From Leucogyrophana mollusca (lineage: Eukaryota; Basidiomycota; Agaricomycetes; Boletales), in assembly GCA_021014945.1 (NCBI GenBank), contig MU266333.1, positions 186,001 through 250,000 on the forward strand: a DNA stretch of 64,000 bases. The letters run 5' to 3'. Positions 22,645-33,630 of this stretch are shown in pieces (position 1 is the first letter of the stretch; each line of letters starts with the position of its first letter). Both the position numbers and the translations under genes were made by a program. The notes beneath the pieces were generated by a model that had not been told where the DNA came from, made no database searches, and was given only the letters and a program-made list of their open reading frames with translations.

Positions 22645-22651
22645 TTTTATA
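22645..22651 (-). promoter_or_regulatory. TATA box of hydrophobin copy 1
   Basis: TATAAAA on the minus strand, 78 bp upstream of the start codon, in a context (ACATATAAAAGCCAGACAAA) shared with copy 2. Strongly expressed hydrophobin genes commonly have such a box. Confidence 0.6.
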
Positions 22652-22899
22652 TGTTTTCGACTTGCTCAAGCACAGTGCCCATGGGAGGCAGTTGCGCCGA
22701 AAGTGAACGCCCAGCCGTGGGGCATTGCGGGGGGAAGGGGTAGAGGAGAATTCGCCGTCAACCCTGCAGGAGGTATGGGGAGCCAACATTCTACAACTTA
22801 CGTTCGTGTCATGGAAATAAAGTTGCTTCGAGCAGCGGATCGCGCGCAGCCATTGACTGGCATCCTTGACTGGGTAAGAATGACCGGAGAAATGCTGTG

Positions 22900-24040
22900 A
22901 CACGTGCGTCACTGTCGGAGGAGCATTGCACTGTAATCGTGACATTGATCAATGTTTTTGTTTACCAGCCGTAAGACATTCATGAAGATAATCTAGGACT
23001 GACATACGTCGTTCAGGGGTCTGCTTGAGTGAGCGAGAGGGAATGAGAAGCAAGGATGTCTTGGAAAATCCAAAGCAGCTACATCCCTACCCAGACTCGA
23101 CGTCTCGGATATTGTTGGGAGGAGATAAGTTGCTAAACTTATCTCTGTAAAATCTTCCCAGGAGAAGAGTCATCGTTAGGAGTCGTTAGGTATCATGCAG
23201 GACGGCAGGGCTCACCAAACGTCCACGCTTACAGTGTTCCGTGTTTCAATTAGTTTCCGTCTATATGGTGGAAAAATAAAACCTCGCCCAAAATCATGAT
23301 TCTGAGGACCGGATCGGGAATCGGTGGACTCCATTCAACTTCTCCATCAGAAATGATCTGAGCAGAAAGGGCCTTCTTGGCATTCTACTCGACCAAGTAC
23401 GTACCATCGGATGTCGATCAGCCATAGACAATCATTTTCACCCGTGCCTTTGACATACCAAGTCTGTCCAGTCCCCGAGCCCAATTGATGCAGTATTTTA
23501 GGCTGGCTGCGAGCTGTGGAATACCATATCGCGGAAACCGACGATATATCTTTTGCCAACAAGCTTTCGAAATCGGTGCCCTCCAAATACGAAATGTACG
23601 AGCACAGAATCGCTAGAGAATACTTGAACTTGAAACTCGAACCGAACACAGAACTGGTGAACTCGGCTTCTTCCGAGAACAAGGTGTTGTTTGCTACTCA
23701 TTGCACAGTTGACAGAAGTGACCGTGAGGTAAAGGTACATAATGAGACGTCGTTTTATTATCCCGCGATGTTCGAGAACCGTTCCATCCGACGACAAAGG
23801 TCCGGGACAGTTCGTACGGAATAATGGCGGTATGAGCGTCTCCGTTTGTCTGGAGCACGACCCCTATCAGTTTCCAAAAATGCAAGAATTTTCTTACAGC
23901 ACGTCAAGTGGATATGTCAGTGGAGGGCTACATAATGATGTCGTGGACCTGCCATCCCTAACCTCATCCAAAGGTCAGCCGATCTCATTTCTAGGCACAG
24001 ACTTGTTTGCAGCCCAACGTCCATTGGCGAACACAACTAT
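22900..24040. other. spacer between hydrophobin arms
   Basis: A 1.14-kb spacer between the inverted arms. A plus-strand frame at 23516-23824 (102 codons) is the only one that looks somewhat like protein, but no family is recognised and it has no clear gene context. A perfect 10-bp hairpin lies at 23122-23145. It should also contain upstream control elements of both hydrophobins. Confidence 0.4.
23122..23145. repeat. perfect 10-bp hairpin
   Basis: GAGATAAGTT, a 4-base loop (GCTA), then AACTTATCTC. The stem is perfect. It may be a palindromic protein-binding site (it contains GATA-like TTATC/GATAA on both strands) or chance. Confidence 0.5.
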
Positions 24041-24276
24041 CACAGCATTTCTCCAGTCATCCTTACCCGGCCAAGGAACGCAGTCGATGGCTGCGCGCGA
24101 TCCGCTGCTCGAGGCAACTTAATTTCCATGACACGAACGTAAGTTGTAGAATGTTGGCCCCCCATACCTCCTGCAGGGTTGACGGCGAACTCTCCTCTAC
24201 CCATGCGCGATGACTGGACATACACCTTCGGCGTAGCTGCCTCCCTTGGGCATTGCGCTTGAGTGAGTCGAAAACA

Positions 24277-24283
24277 TATAAAA
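24277..24283 (+). promoter_or_regulatory. TATA box of hydrophobin copy 2
   Basis: TATAAAA 88 bp before the start codon, in the same context as in copy 1 (ACATATAAAAGCCAGACAAA). Confidence 0.6.
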
Positions 24284-24371
24284 GCCAGACAAAGGTGCAG
24301 ATCCATTCACCAGATAAATCGCCTTTAGCAATCAATTAACGAATTCCCGACTCACAATCTTCATATTCACA

Positions 24372-24793
24372 ATGCTCGCTCGTGTCACCGCTGTCTTCCT
24401 CATGTTTGCTCTCGCCGTCGTCGCCTCTCCCTCTGCCGTTGCTCGCGGCGGCGGCGAGGGTTCTTGCGACACCGAGGGTGGCTGGAACGAGCAGTGCTGC
24501 AACCCCGTCGAGAATGTGAGTGAATTTTGACTTGTGTCTGGACCGTGCTCATCGCATTTTGATCGTCCAGGTTGACGAGGTCCTGGCTCTGATCCTCGGC
24601 ATCGACGTCGGTGCCCTCATTGGTGTCGACTGTATTGCCAGCTCGACTTGCGACCAGACTACTATTTGCTGCACCAACGACCAGCAGGTAAGAGTTTATT
24701 GCCACCTCTCTCGATCAACTAATCCTCAGGTTCGTTGTCTTGCAGACCGTCGGACTTCTCAACATCAATGTACAGTGTGTCAACTTGGTCTAA
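24372..24793 (+). CDS. class I hydrophobin, copy 2
   Basis: Three exons (24372-24515, 24571-24687, 24746-24793) give 102 residues with introns of 55 and 58 nt, both in phase 0. The signal peptide is MLARVTAVFLMFALAVVAS; the mature part has the eight cysteines in the order C-CC-C-C-CC-C, with 25 residues between the first pair and the fourth cysteine, which fits class I. The central part VLALILGIDVGALIGVD is strongly hydrophobic. The protein would be secreted and self-assemble at air-water interfaces. The gene is nearly identical to the one at 22146-22567, to which it is head to head. Confidence 0.95.
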
Positions 24794-24930
24794 GAGAGAT
24801 AACAAGCGTCGAAGGGGTCTTTGGGAACTCGTGGTGTACTGGTTTCAGTTCGGGAAACTTTGGTTGTAGGAGTATCGTCGGTGGAGAAGTATGTATCGCG
24901 AAATATGGAATACCAGTGTAACGTTTTTGA

Positions 24931-25977
24931 AGTCGTGAAATCTTCAAGGGGGATGACAGTGCCGGGAAACCATGAACTTAAAGGTTTGCTTTGCCTGGTT
25001 TCTCACAACGGGATAATCGAGCAGATACTAGTAGCTAATAGTATACCACATCACGCCAGCCCTTGGATATGGGGGCGGGAGATCTCCACTGCCGACACGT
25101 ACGCCTGTATGCTATGAACAGCAATAGCCAGCGACTGTTTATTTGGCACATTTTCCGAGTCCCTCCCAATGGGAACGTACTAACCTCCGGCTCAGTACTG
25201 CCTTTCGTGTCAGTAATTGATATGGCCAGCCATGGCACAATGGTGATCATTGGGCTGGTGCGGCCATCGCTGCTGCCGCCGTCGTCCGTCCAGAACACGT
25301 CAAGTTGGTATCGGCTGGTGGCAAATCAAACAGTACACACAAGGGTACCGTTATCGGCACCAAAGCTGTTAGGAGAGTCGGGGGGAGCTGGTTTCTCGAA
25401 GCGCTGGTCGGCATCTATTCCCCGCCGCCGCCGCGAGATGCAGTCTGTTACGTTCGCTACGGACAGCTTTGGAGGCATTGCGGCCAAGGGACACTCGGGA
25501 CCTGGCAAGTACGTTTGTCCCGTTCCAACAGGATAATCCGAGCATGACATAGAACACGGGTACCACTGGCTTGCAAGTGGTGAGGGGGACTTCTTGGGTC
25601 GGGTGGACCATTATATTTAGCCTTCGCAGACCTGGGGGATGTCAGCGTTGCTAACTCTCACCTGCTTTCCAGTTGTATGACTCGTCGTGTTCCCTCTAAG
25701 TGCGGCCTCAACTCTGAGGCCACTATGGAGCGCACACTGTACGTCGGTGGAACAACAACCGCGACAATGGCAATCGAACAATTACCACTTGCTCAATTTG
25801 GTCGCTGCCACGAGCGAGCCACGAAGTACCGTTGTCTTGTATCGTTGAAATTTCTTGCTGGAAACTTGATGCAGCCCGGTTAAATGCAGACGCTCCTGCG
25901 GATCATGCCTCGGCGAAGAATTTAGCAGAGAAATATACATATACAAGCCACACAGATGTAGGAACGAACAGCGACTT
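24931..25977. other. intergenic, unresolved coding-like fragments
   Basis: A plus frame from about 25212 to 25547 contains HNGDHWAGAAIAAAVVRPEH and a later GGSWFLEALVGIYS, and another at 25677-25883 follows a good acceptor. No family was recognised, no start codon fits, and stops interrupt. This may be a decayed gene or chance. Confidence 0.25.
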
Positions 25978-28900
25978 CTAATGGGCCCCAATAGCATGCT
26001 GAAGGTATTCATCCAACGCCTATAAGACCTTGATTAGCAAGGCCAAGATCAAAGCAAAGGAAGATCGCTTGCCTTATCCATGTCGTCCAGCTGTTTGAAT
26101 GCACCCGAATAGATCTCTCTGATCTCTGGATGAAGAGCTTGAACATCCACGTGTTTTCCGAACAGCAGCTCTTCCACATGGTCCACAGGTGGCTCGGCTA
26201 CTCTCGGTGCCTTCCCCGCAATTTCGATGATTGCCATCATATGAGAAACCCCAAAATCATCAGTAGGTATGTATGGCCGTTTGGTCTGAGGTTTCGGCAT
26301 TCTGTCGGTGCGAGGACTCGGTGAAGGGCTGCTTAATTGGGCGGTAGGTGTTGCATATACTGATACGTCTGACATCACAGACGCGATCGACGGCTGGCGG
26401 ATGTTGTGTGAGGCGCTGGATGCAGGTTTGGACGAAGGCGTGTTCGACCGGGATCTCGTATGCCGTGGATCTGCTGCAGTGGGCGTTGGAGCCCTAGAAC
26501 CGAAATCAGACACTGGGGAAGCCACACGCCGAGCTCCTGTGATATTTCCCGCGAGAGGTGTTGGCGTCCTGGCATCGGAGCGTGCAGATGAAGCTTCGTC
26601 TGCGGAATAGTCTGACGGGGACGCTGACCGTGCTGAGTTGAGGCTACTTGAAGCGGACCGAGTTGTGGGCGTCACTATCTGAGGTTGCAATCTGCCGTCC
26701 TTGATTTTGCTCAGGACGCGATCAATCTTCTCCCCAAGGCCATCCTTATTTCTGACAAGGGCACCTTCCAATAGGTCATTTCTATGTGAGGGGCTGCTAT
26801 CTCGCCACTCTTGTTCTACGATATCACTGATATCATAGGAATCTCCGTCCTGGACAAAGGAGTAGCGCATTTTGTCGCCCGAATCAGATCGCGAGCTGCG
26901 TATCATCGCATTTCCGGGAAGCATGACGTCGACTCCCCGCACGGTATTTGCCTGATGTGATAGAATGGCGCGTTGAGTGGCTCGAGACGCTGCACGTTGG
27001 GCAGCAATGATCTCTTGGCGAGAGAGCTGCCTCGGTTTCACGTCTTCATTTTGTGCAGCAGCATCAGAGCTAACGCTTGACCCGGACACTGACTCACGCA
27101 AATGCTGGAGGGCGATTTCATCTAGGGGAGCCGACATGCGATGGCGGGAGGTTGAAGCGCGATAAGATATCGCACGGCGCAGGATGAATACGGGGTCGTC
27201 TTGGTTGACGTCTTCTATATTTCCCAATAGCTGGGCAGAGTCGATGGACCGCCTCTTGCCCTCTGGGAACCGACGATAAGCTGGAGGTCGCGGATAGGCA
27301 TCGACAACTCTGCTTGAGGGGGACAGCTCCCGCTCTGAAAAAATGGGTCATGAGCTTTACGGGATCAACACGAGATAAGGTAATTTGTTACCTTGCCCAT
27401 CGACATCGGCCGCTAGTCCATACCGCACTTTGGTCATGCTGCGCCTCTTCGTGAGCTTGTCCTCGACCTCGTCTCCGCCGTCGACGACCCCCTCAGGAAT
27501 TCCAAACCTCTCGAGACCGAGTTCAATAACTTCCGCGACTGTGACATTTTTCGGGAGGACAAATATCTTGCGACGCAAACTCTGCGAGACGCCAGACGAA
27601 ATCGACGCACTAGACTGCGTTCTGTCCCGGAGCGTGTTTTTGAACACGATAGCCTCAGTGACGGGGTCAAAGATCATGTCATCGGGAAGATCCTCAGGGT
27701 AGATAACAACCTGGAGTGCGAATTTGAACGTTGGGGCACTGAATCGTTCCGGTGTGACGTTGCTTCCCCCGACCGAGAGGTTGGCCTCCATCGAGTCGCG
27801 TGTCGAGTCCGCGTACAGTGTATCTTCACCCTCCTCAGTAGTCGCACTGTTGTCGCCCTCGGTTCGCTTGTTCAAGTAGAACTTCACCGCCGAGTCGTCG
27901 CTGAAGTCATTCATGGACAGCTTCTTGATGGCGGGGTGCATCGACAGGTTACTCGCAACCGAACTGATGCTACCCACACTGCTCCTCTTCACCTTTGGAA
28001 GCTCCATTGCAGCCTCGACAAGGGTTTCGAATACACCAAGGGGCTTCTCCTCCGCGCGTAGAACCGCGGAGGACCCTTCGATTTGTTTTACCGTCAGATA
28101 ATATTCTCCCGCGTCCTCACCAGCCGGGAGACGGAAGCGTTGGATGGCTTGGCGGACGAGGTCGGCGGACGTTGTGGAAGTGTTAAGCAGCACTGTCTTG
28201 AACGTGGCCTCCGTCTGGAGGTTCTTACCCGCGAACACACGAATGACGCTAAGGTCAGGTACACCAACGCCCTGTCCGTCAACAGCAGTCGGCGAGAGGA
28301 CGAGCGACCCAGGTCTCGGACGGGTCGAAGGCAGACCCAAGCCCAATCCAGAGGCAGATCCCGAGGATGTGTTGTAGGAGCTCGAGCTGGCGAGTACGGC
28401 CGAAGCAGACTGCAGGCCGTATGAAGGCGCTTCTGGAGGCGAGGACGGCGAACGGTTGAGATATTGCTGGTACAGAGCTTGCTGCTGCTGATCCCTTTGA
28501 CGCAACTGCGAGGCATGCATAGAAACCTGCGGGGGCGTTTGGGGATTCTGGAGGATCTGTTTCACCGGGGTAGACTTCGCGTCGATGGAAGCACGCTGCT
28601 GCTGCATCGCGCTCGCAGTGACAGGGGACATGGGGGGCTCGGACGCGATTTGGTTTGTTGTCGATGATCTACCCGATTCCGTCGACTCGCGCACGGTCTC
28701 GGAGCCACTGTCGAGGGATGACTTGTCTTTGTTCTTGTCCTTCTTCCGCCCGAATATCCCAAACACCCCACGGTTCTTCTTCTCCTTCTTCTCCTTGCTC
28801 TCCTCGTCGGTATCCCGCTCTTTGCGAAGCTTTGCACCTCCACTTCCAGCGGAACCGGGCCGCGTGACTGTGTTGCCTACGGGTGCGGGTTTCTCCTTGC

Positions 28901-30269
28901 CCTTCTGCTTCTTTTTTGAAGCTTCCTCCAAGGCCTCGATCTCTTCCCTCGTGCGCTTCCGATCTTCCTCTTGTTTCTGCATAATGGCGCTTGGAAGGAG
29001 CGGCCCAGTCGTGTTGGCGGTCACAGAGACCTGCTCTTCGCGGGCAATTGTAGGGGTTACCGTCAGTTTCTTCGTCTCGGTCGCTTCCGCAGGATCAATG
29101 CTCCTTGAGGGGGAAACCGGCGAAGGTGGGCGGGCATTCTCAGTGAGACGTTCGCGAGAATTTTGACGGCGCAACGACTGTGCTTGTTGCTGCTGTTGCT
29201 GTTGAGTAATAGCCTGTTGTTCTTGCTGCTGCCTTTGCTGTTCACGCTGGGCGTCCTGCTGCTGCTTGTCAGCGCCAGCAGTGGGCCTCTGCGTGAGCGC
29301 CTGCACTTCTCTCTTCTTTTGCGCATTCCTGGCCTGCATGTCTTCAGCAACGCTATCATCCCAGCTCATCCCATCATCTGGTTCCATGCCGCCGGAGCCT
29401 ATACTCTCGTCGGTGCGAACCTGTGACGAGCGCTGCCGCACGAGCATCTCCTCTGCGAGCTCCGCATCCTCCTCCTCGTATGCCTCGTCGTCCCACTCAA
29501 TATCTTCTTCCTCTTCCTCCTCCTCGTTCCATACAGCAGGGGGATACCGGTGTACAGACAACGCGGGTGTGAATACGACACCTTTGCCTGAGCCCGTGCG
29601 TGGGCGTGTCTCGATTCCAGCGGTGCTCATTGCACCAGGAGTAGGAGAGGGCGTGGCGTTATGCGAGCCTGCGCGAGAAGAGAGGTTGTTCCGTACGCGT
29701 TCGACATCTTCCTGCAGCTCTTGTGGGGTTGGGTGGGCGAGCTATACTAGAAATCAGACTATGAAGCATACATACCCACACTCTGTACTCACATCAACAT
29801 TGCGGTGTTTGTTCAGCCTCGCTAAGCGTTCGAACGGAGTCTCGATGTTTTCCGCGGGTATATAGCCGACGTCCTGCGTCTTGAGGACACGAACGAGCCA
29901 CCAGTAGCTATTGCTGTCGTCCATCAAGAACAACGAATCGCCCTTGACGACACTCGCCTGACCTTCAACAGTCGCAGCGAAACTGTGTAGGGAATACACG
30001 AGATCAAAGTCGATGGACTCGTTGGGGATGGACAGCGAAGACGAGCCGTCGTCGTCGTCGTCCATGTATTCTAGCTCACGCTCCTCGCCATCGGAATCGT
30101 CTTCCAAGACGGAATGTTCTTCGTCTGAAGCGCCTGCATAGGTATTTGTTGCGTCTGCATGGGCGTGCATATTGGAACTGGTGTGGTCGTCTCCAAGAAT
30201 CTGGTCACGTAGGTCAAACGTGTCCTGGCGCTTTGGAGACGTCCGTTTGGGGTGTTCTTGCGCTTGCAT
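25978..30269 (-). CDS. SH3/RA polarity scaffold, Tea4/Bud14-like
   Basis: Tea4/Bud14 proteins recruit protein phosphatase 1 to sites of polarised growth at hyphal tips and septa. Four exons (30269-29793, 29741-27392, 27334-26073, 26019-25978) give 1376 residues. The SH3 domain lies at about 93-150: LHSFAATVEGQASVVKGDSL, SNSYWWLVRVLKTQDVGYIP, and the diagnostic ENIETPFERLARLNKHRN. A Ras-association-like domain follows much later, around residues 550-600 (LSVIRVFAGKNL, TFKTVLLNTSTTSADLV) with a second such stretch near 700-770. Between lie acidic, poly-Gln and Ser-rich disordered regions. The C-terminus has EEKLFGKHVD-like VEELLFGKHVDVQALHP and ends EYLQHAIGAH. The last intron is GC-AG (donor GGCAAGC at 26072); without it the frame would end 8 codons later at 26049. 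The RA part is not known from yeast Bud14. Confidence 0.87.
29180..29268 (-). repeat. CAG/CAA-rich stretch encoding poly-Gln
   Basis: Imperfect CAG/CAA repeats encode a Gln-rich tract (including QQQQQQQ) in the disordered middle of the SH3/RA protein. Such tracts vary in length between strains. Confidence 0.7.
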
Positions 30270-30812
30270 AGCGGATACAACAGGTGAAAACCGGTCGCAA
30301 AGAATGCAAAAATGAATCAGAAATTAGCCTGAGATAGCGGGGAGGAAATTATATGAGTACAGGTCAGAAAAGCATAACAAGAACGAAAGACAAGGATATG
30401 CGTATAACGAAGTCTAGGAATGCCTGGAGTTTATTGGCTTTTCCGTGCGCAGAGAAGAAAGAATGTAGGCTTAAGGATGATGGTTACAAGCGGACCGTGT
30501 GTTGGTCGCTCTACTAGGAAGACGTGGCTGTGATCATCAATTGGTACCGGTGCAAGCCCAACATGGTCTATACAGGGATCTCCATCATATCATTACAACT
30601 TGAGAGACGGTAGCGAGGGCAGATCAGGGCATCCACCCAACGCGTAGACCTTATATTCAGAATAGTGCACATAGAGCTCAGTTCTCGAACCGAACAACGA
30701 TCATGATATCTTCTCGCATAACCACTGCCTTCGTTTTATGGTTGCTAAACCTCGTCGGCGCGAATGTCAGCAGCAAAGCCGATCATGCACGCAAATAACT
30801 CACCGCACCTTA
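30270..30812. other. intergenic, no gene seen
   Basis: Upstream of the SH3/RA gene and downstream of the P450; AT-rich near 30290-30430. Nothing recognised. Confidence 0.35.
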
Positions 30813-33437
30813 TCATGATGAGGCCCTCGCCCGCCTGCGAAACGTGATATCAAGATCACACGGCAAAGTCAGGGCAAAAGGCGAGAACGCATTCTTGATA
30901 CCGTCGGCATGGATCGAAGGCTCTGGTAGCACCCACTCATACTCTCTCACCAACATCACGGCCATCGTGCGCATCTCATACAGAGCAAAATTCTGCGCTG
31001 GACACTGACGGGGTCCGCTCGAGAAAGGAATCAACGTGGCTTTGCTGTGCACGCTCTGCTCTTCCAGAAATCGCTCTGGCCTAAAGACCCCCGGGTCACC
31101 CCAGATAGCGTCATTATGGTGAACTGCGTAAATGTTAAAGATTGTTGGCGTTTGAGGAGGAATATAGTAGTTTCCGAGGTCGATGCCAAGTGGCGATATG
31201 CGAGGGCTGACATAGGAGGCAGGGGGATTGATGCGAAGAACTTCTCGTATGGAGGCATGTAGGTAGGGAAGGGATTGGGGGCTCAGCGTTGACTGAGATG
31301 GCTCAGCATCCGGTCCCAGGACGCTGATAACCTCTGCTCGAACTCGAACTTGAACAGATTGATTGACAGCAAGGAAATAAACGAGGGAGGATATAGCGGC
31401 TGAGGTGGTGTCCTGAGTACGTCGAGGTTATTGAACGATAAAGACAACAAAACGAGTCATCGACGCACATGTCCAGCAAGGAAAAGCGTTGCCATGTTAT
31501 CCCGCAGTTCTTTCGCCGACATTTCGGGGTGTCGAACCATGTAGGTCATGATATCATCCCCAGGATTCTCGACTTTCTCCCTCAAAGCTTGCTCAAAACC
31601 GCTGATCAGGTTTTCCATTAGTGAAGCAACCTTCGTCCGCGGCCAAAGTTGCTCGAGAGAGGGGAACACGAGGTAGAGCGGCGAAGCAACATCGCGCATG
31701 AACGCATTGTAGTCCCTGACAAAGGGGGACTCCGTACGAATGGCATCAAAGTTGTGCCCAATGGTGGATGTACCGACAGCGTCCAAGGTAAACCGCTGAG
31801 CGAGGTCAGACCAGCTCACCGTGTGGGTGTCAAGGTCCGTGCCAGCTGTTTCAATGACTTCAAAAACATTTTTGGCGAGGGAGACAAATGTATCGATCGG
31901 AAGAGTTACAGCTGTTTCCGAAAACCTTGTCCAGCGTGTCCAAATGCGGTTTTTAATCCAAAAAATGTGAATATTTCGAGAAATCGAGGAAAGCCCGAAA
32001 ACATCGCTGAATGGCGGCTCTGATGATTCTTTCATGGCCCCTTCGTACTTGTCTTTCAGATGTACGCCTGACAGCTCCTTCCGACGTCAGTAGTCGACGA
32101 AGCAAGTTGGATCGAAACGACGACGAGCCCACGGAGAACACATTCTATGACAGATGAACTGGCGGCACGGAAGCAACATTGGGAGCAGCCGCAAGCCAGG
32201 AGAGCATAATTTCTACAGTCGAGATGATCGCCGAGCCGATTGACCTACGGAGGCATGGGTCAAAGCAGTATTAGGGCACTTCTCTCGAGTCTCACAGCCG
32301 TCCACCCCATCACTAGCACACTTTGAATATTCAGAGCCTCCCTAGGCCTCTTCGATGTATTTACTTGTCACAAAATATAGGTAGTTCCCCTAGACGAGTG
32401 TGGAATCGGAGTCCTGCTGAAGAAGGCGCTCATGCGGTCCGGCAGAGAAGGGTTCTGAGTTGCAGGATAACTTGATAACACCATAGGGCGTGCCCAACGA
32501 AGATAACTGGTCGCGGTCGCGAAGCCAGCTCAGAGTCCAGAATCCGGTTGACTTGAGTAATGAATTGGAGGTGTGGGCCCCAGCTGACAACAACCACGCC
32601 GACCAAAAAAAAGTCATCAAAATAGAGAAAGTACACACTCACCTGCCCCAAATACTCCTTTCAGTCTCGACGCACGGTAAGCACCCTTCCCAATGTCATA
32701 TTATGTCGCAGCAACTCCATCGAGCTGCCAGCCTTCCGGAAGGACTTCCAGGGCACTCTGTTCGACATCGGAGCAGATTTCTTGAAGCCTCGCGGTTCTA
32801 GAGCAGATCCCGGGGAGCAGGCATTGGTTATAAGTGTAAACGAGCAAGAGACTGGCAAGTAATGGATAGATGTGTGGGTTTTCTGAATTTCTTGGATTGT
32901 TTGCATTTTTTGAATTAAAAAACTGAATTCGGACACGCCGGACAAGGTTTTCGGAAACAGCTGTAGCGCCTGGCGCAAAATTTGAGATTGCTTCTTCCAC
33001 TTCTCTCCGTGCACCATAGCGATGTTGGAGTCACCAACAAAGCGCCAGAACATGGATCCCTTTGCAGGAGCTACCTTCGTCAAGGTTCCATCTTTACTGG
33101 CCACCTGTGTGTAGAGCTGGAGCAGGTGAGCGGAAAGTATCTAGCTGGAAGTTCTGGCATTGTGAGGTACCTTTGGGTCGATAACATGGACCATCCAAAT
33201 GCCCATGGCCCATACAAGTACCACGCCATTGGACTCCTTGTTGGCAAAGGGTAGAATGAGTCGCCGGATGCGAACATCATCGGCCTCACGAGATGCATAG
33301 CTTCGAAGTAAAGGAATAAGAGGCACTACGGGAAGATGGCGCAGATGAGCCGGTACAGAAAACAAACAGTAGGTGCTCCAGACGACAAGAAGCGCTACAC
33401 CGACAAGGATGCCAAACGCAAACCCGCAACCAGACAT
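30813..33437 (-). CDS. cytochrome P450 gene disrupted by a TIR element
   Basis: The start encodes a membrane anchor (MSGCGFAFGILVGVALLVVW). Next comes MFWRFVGDSNIAMVHGEKWK, then KQSQILRQA, where coding is broken by foreign DNA at 31909-32963. P450 sequence resumes at LPIDTFVSLAKNVFEVIETA, then SDLAQRFTLDAVGTSTIGHN, the I-helix (MATLFLAGH followed by DTTSAAISS in the next exon), ASIREVLRINPPASYVSPR, the PERF region FRPERFLEEQ and the heme loop FSSGPRQCPAQNFALYEMR. Removing the insertion with one TA rejoins the two coding parts exactly in frame. Heme cysteine and ExxR are intact, so the insertion looks recent. Unless the element is spliced out or polymorphic, no full enzyme can be made. The subfamily is unclear (a CYP4-clan-like fungal enzyme). 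Confidence 0.85.
31909..32963. mobile_element. 1,055-bp TIR element with TA target duplication
   Basis: Both ends start CAGCTGTTTCCGAAAACCTT in inverted orientation; the first 24 bases are identical and imperfect similarity continues for about 90 bases. TA flanks each end (31907-31908 and 32964-32965), as expected for the Tc1/mariner group and some other cut-and-paste elements. No internal frame exceeds about 100 codons or resembles a transposase, so it is non-autonomous (MITE-like or a deleted copy). It sits inside a P450 exon. Family assignment rests only on the TA duplication and TIR. Confidence 0.82.
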
Positions 33438-33630
33438 GATAACTATCCGTACGCCAACGCACGAGAATGAGAGGACTTGGGAACCTCGAAGGCATCTCTC
33501 ACACAGGATTCAGAAATACATAACTGATGGTACGCGTGGATGGCAGTGGGAGGGGATCCAGGCGTGCCGGCAGAGCGCAACCCAGGCGAAAGTTATACCC
33601 ACGTGAGGATAGATCCAAAGTCAGCATACG

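Larger units (their letters stand above)
22004..22899. repeat. inverted repeat, left arm (hydrophobin 1)
   Basis: This arm matches 24041-24930 in inverted orientation with scattered mismatches and small indels. The similarity covers the 3' flank, the whole hydrophobin gene with introns, the TATA region and about 330 bp of upstream sequence. It ends abruptly at both sides (outer end near AAAAACG at 22004; inner end near CTGTG at 22899). Confidence 0.85.
24041..24930. repeat. inverted repeat, right arm (hydrophobin 2)
   Basis: Inverted copy of 22004-22899, including upstream region, gene and about 135 bp of 3' flank. Similarity is high even in introns and flanks, so the duplication is recent or has been homogenised by gene conversion. 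Confidence 0.85.

Noticed and set aside
23516..23824. Plus-strand 102-codon frame in the hydrophobin spacer
   Set aside because: Somewhat protein-like but unrecognised; no promoter, intron or homolog evidence.
25063..25536. Plus-strand frames after hydrophobin 2
   Set aside because: Peptides such as HNGDHWAGAAIAAAVV look protein-like but frames are short and broken; could not be assembled into a gene.
28585..29166. Plus-strand 193-codon frame
   Set aside because: Antisense shadow of the low-complexity exon of the SH3/RA gene.
32390..32638. Frames inside the TIR element as a possible transposase
   Set aside because: Only about 80 codons, no transposase motif; the element looks non-autonomous.
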